Shown piece by piece: positions 13,425-13,843 of a DNA stretch of 13,843 nt. The notes beneath the pieces were generated by a model. It searched no databases, was not told the origin of the DNA, and saw only the letters and a list, made by a program, of their open reading frames with translations. A program made the translations under genes and the position numbers. Source of the DNA: an uncultured Lachnospiraceae bacterium (GTDB taxonomy: Bacteria > Bacillota > Clostridia > Lachnospirales > Lachnospiraceae); NCBI GenBank assembly GCA_947625995.1, contig CANQQN010000024.1, positions 1 through 13,843 of the forward strand. Reading direction: 5' to 3'. Positions within the stretch are counted from its first letter, which is position 1. Each line of letters begins with the position of its first letter.

Positions 13425-13645
13425 AGAAAAGACTGTGACGAAGATTGTTCCCGAAACCGAAAGTTTCAGAGAGCCGGTGATGGTGGGAAGCCGGTATGAG
13501 TAAGTCCGGGATGGATCACTTCCGAGTCGCGGCGCCGACAATGTAGGCGTCGACGGGCGCTCCGCCGTTACCGGAGACGCATATGATGGTATGTCGATAG
13601 GTGGTAAACGAAGCAGCTTCGTCCTTTTCGGGCGAAGTTTTTTTG
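13425..13645 (+). promoter_or_regulatory. T-box riboswitch, isoleucine type
   Basis: The leader senses uncharged tRNA-Ile and lets RNA polymerase read into ileS when isoleucine is short. Stem I has its base GACT/AGTC and the conserved apical run AGAGAGCCGG ... AAGCCGG. The specifier codon ATC lies at 13515-13517. GC-rich stems II and III follow. In the antiterminator, AGG (13600-13602 region) pairs with CCT, and CGAAG (13609-13613) pairs with CTTCG (13617-13621). They flank a 7-nt bulge TGGTAAA, whose TGGT would pair with the tRNA acceptor end. The competing terminator shares the CTTCGTCC strand. This is a complete, textbook layout, and the ileS gene downstream confirms the specificity. Confidence 0.92.
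13617..13644 (+). terminator. Regulated terminator of the ileS T-box
   Basis: CTTCGTCC (13617-13624) pairs with GGGCGAAG (13630-13637) around TTTTC, followed by seven T. The 5' arm is also needed for the antiterminator, so the two folds exclude each other. Confidence 0.9.
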
Positions 13646-13668
13646 TTAGAAAGCAAAGGAGGGAATTT

Positions 13669-13843
13669 ATGTATCAGAAGGTTTCAACAAACATGAATTT
13701 TGTTGAAAGGGAAAAGAAGATCGAGCAGTTCTGGAAGGATCAGGATATCTTTGAGAAGAGCATCGACAGCCGGAAGGAAGGAGAGACATACACATTTTAC
13801 GACGGTCCCCCCACGGCCAACGGCAAGCCCCATATTGGGCATG
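13669..13843 (+). CDS. ileS: Isoleucyl-tRNA synthetase, N-terminal part (cut by window edge)
   Basis: The first 58 codons of the class I enzyme that charges tRNA-Ile. The N terminus contains REKKIEQFWKDQDIFEKS, the usual opening of these proteins. The active-site run YDGPPTANGKPHIGH follows, with the HIGH signature at the very end of the window. The start ATG lies 6 nt after AGGAGG. The isoleucine specifier in the T-box directly upstream separates it from the related valyl and leucyl enzymes. The remainder, normally over 1000 residues, lies outside the window. Confidence 0.95.
   Translation, partial: MYQKVSTNMNFVEREKKIEQFWKDQDIFEKSIDSRKEGETYTFYDGPPTANGKPHIGH

Noticed and set aside
1..13843. 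CRISPR arrays, tRNA or rRNA genes, insertion sequences and prophage genes
   Set aside because: No regularly spaced repeats, cloverleaf-like sequences, transposase motifs or phage proteins were seen on either strand.

Overview
The window reads as chromosomal DNA of a spore-forming Firmicute, most likely a Lachnospiraceae / Clostridium cluster XIVa gut bacterium. The basis is a clostridial-type MurG, SpoVT, an ileS T-box leader, SigA-like promoters, strong GGAGG ribosome sites, and DUF6147-like and DUF6020-like proteins, which I associate with Lachnospiraceae. The assignment is an inference from gene families; no rRNA gene is present.

Layout: (1) 1-1909: a promoter, a short structured RNA ending in an intrinsic terminator, then a tight plus-strand group of rhomboid protease, HIT hydrolase and a sigma-70-family factor, closed by a bidirectional terminator. 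(2) 1941-3216, minus strand: murG with its own promoter and an unusually structured leader of about 170 nt. The leader holds a possible 20-codon upstream ORF and a loop that can pair right next to the murG ribosome site. (3) 3232-4047, plus strand: a one-pass membrane protein resembling an anti-sigma factor, perhaps the partner of the sigma factor on the far side of murG. (4) 4232-6466, minus strand: an AT-rich two-gene type II restriction-modification unit with its own promoter. (5) 6697-7893: a secreted DUF6147-like protein and an overlapping unknown protein, preceded by a Spo0A-box-like heptamer and followed by an 18-bp hairpin. (6) 7894-10881: a surface glycosylation module, namely a DUF6020-like multi-pass membrane protein and a GtrB/DPM-like family 2 glycosyltransferase. 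(7) 10926-11710: a possible small ORF, a 17-bp palindrome, spoVT and a bidirectional terminator. (8) 11721-13300, minus strand: nicotinate phosphoribosyltransferase with a promoter and structured leader. (9) 13373-13843: a consensus promoter, an isoleucine T-box leader and the start of ileS, cut by the window edge.

How the genes may work together: the sigma factor, membrane anti-sigma-like protein and rhomboid protease could form an envelope-sensing circuit around murG, the lipid II-forming enzyme. The GT2/DUF6020 pair would decorate the cell surface. The RM unit looks like an acquired defence cassette. The most interesting undescribed signal I see is the murG leader (3009-3181), which has the geometry of a translational attenuator. 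Second is the terminator-linked structured RNA at 51-138.
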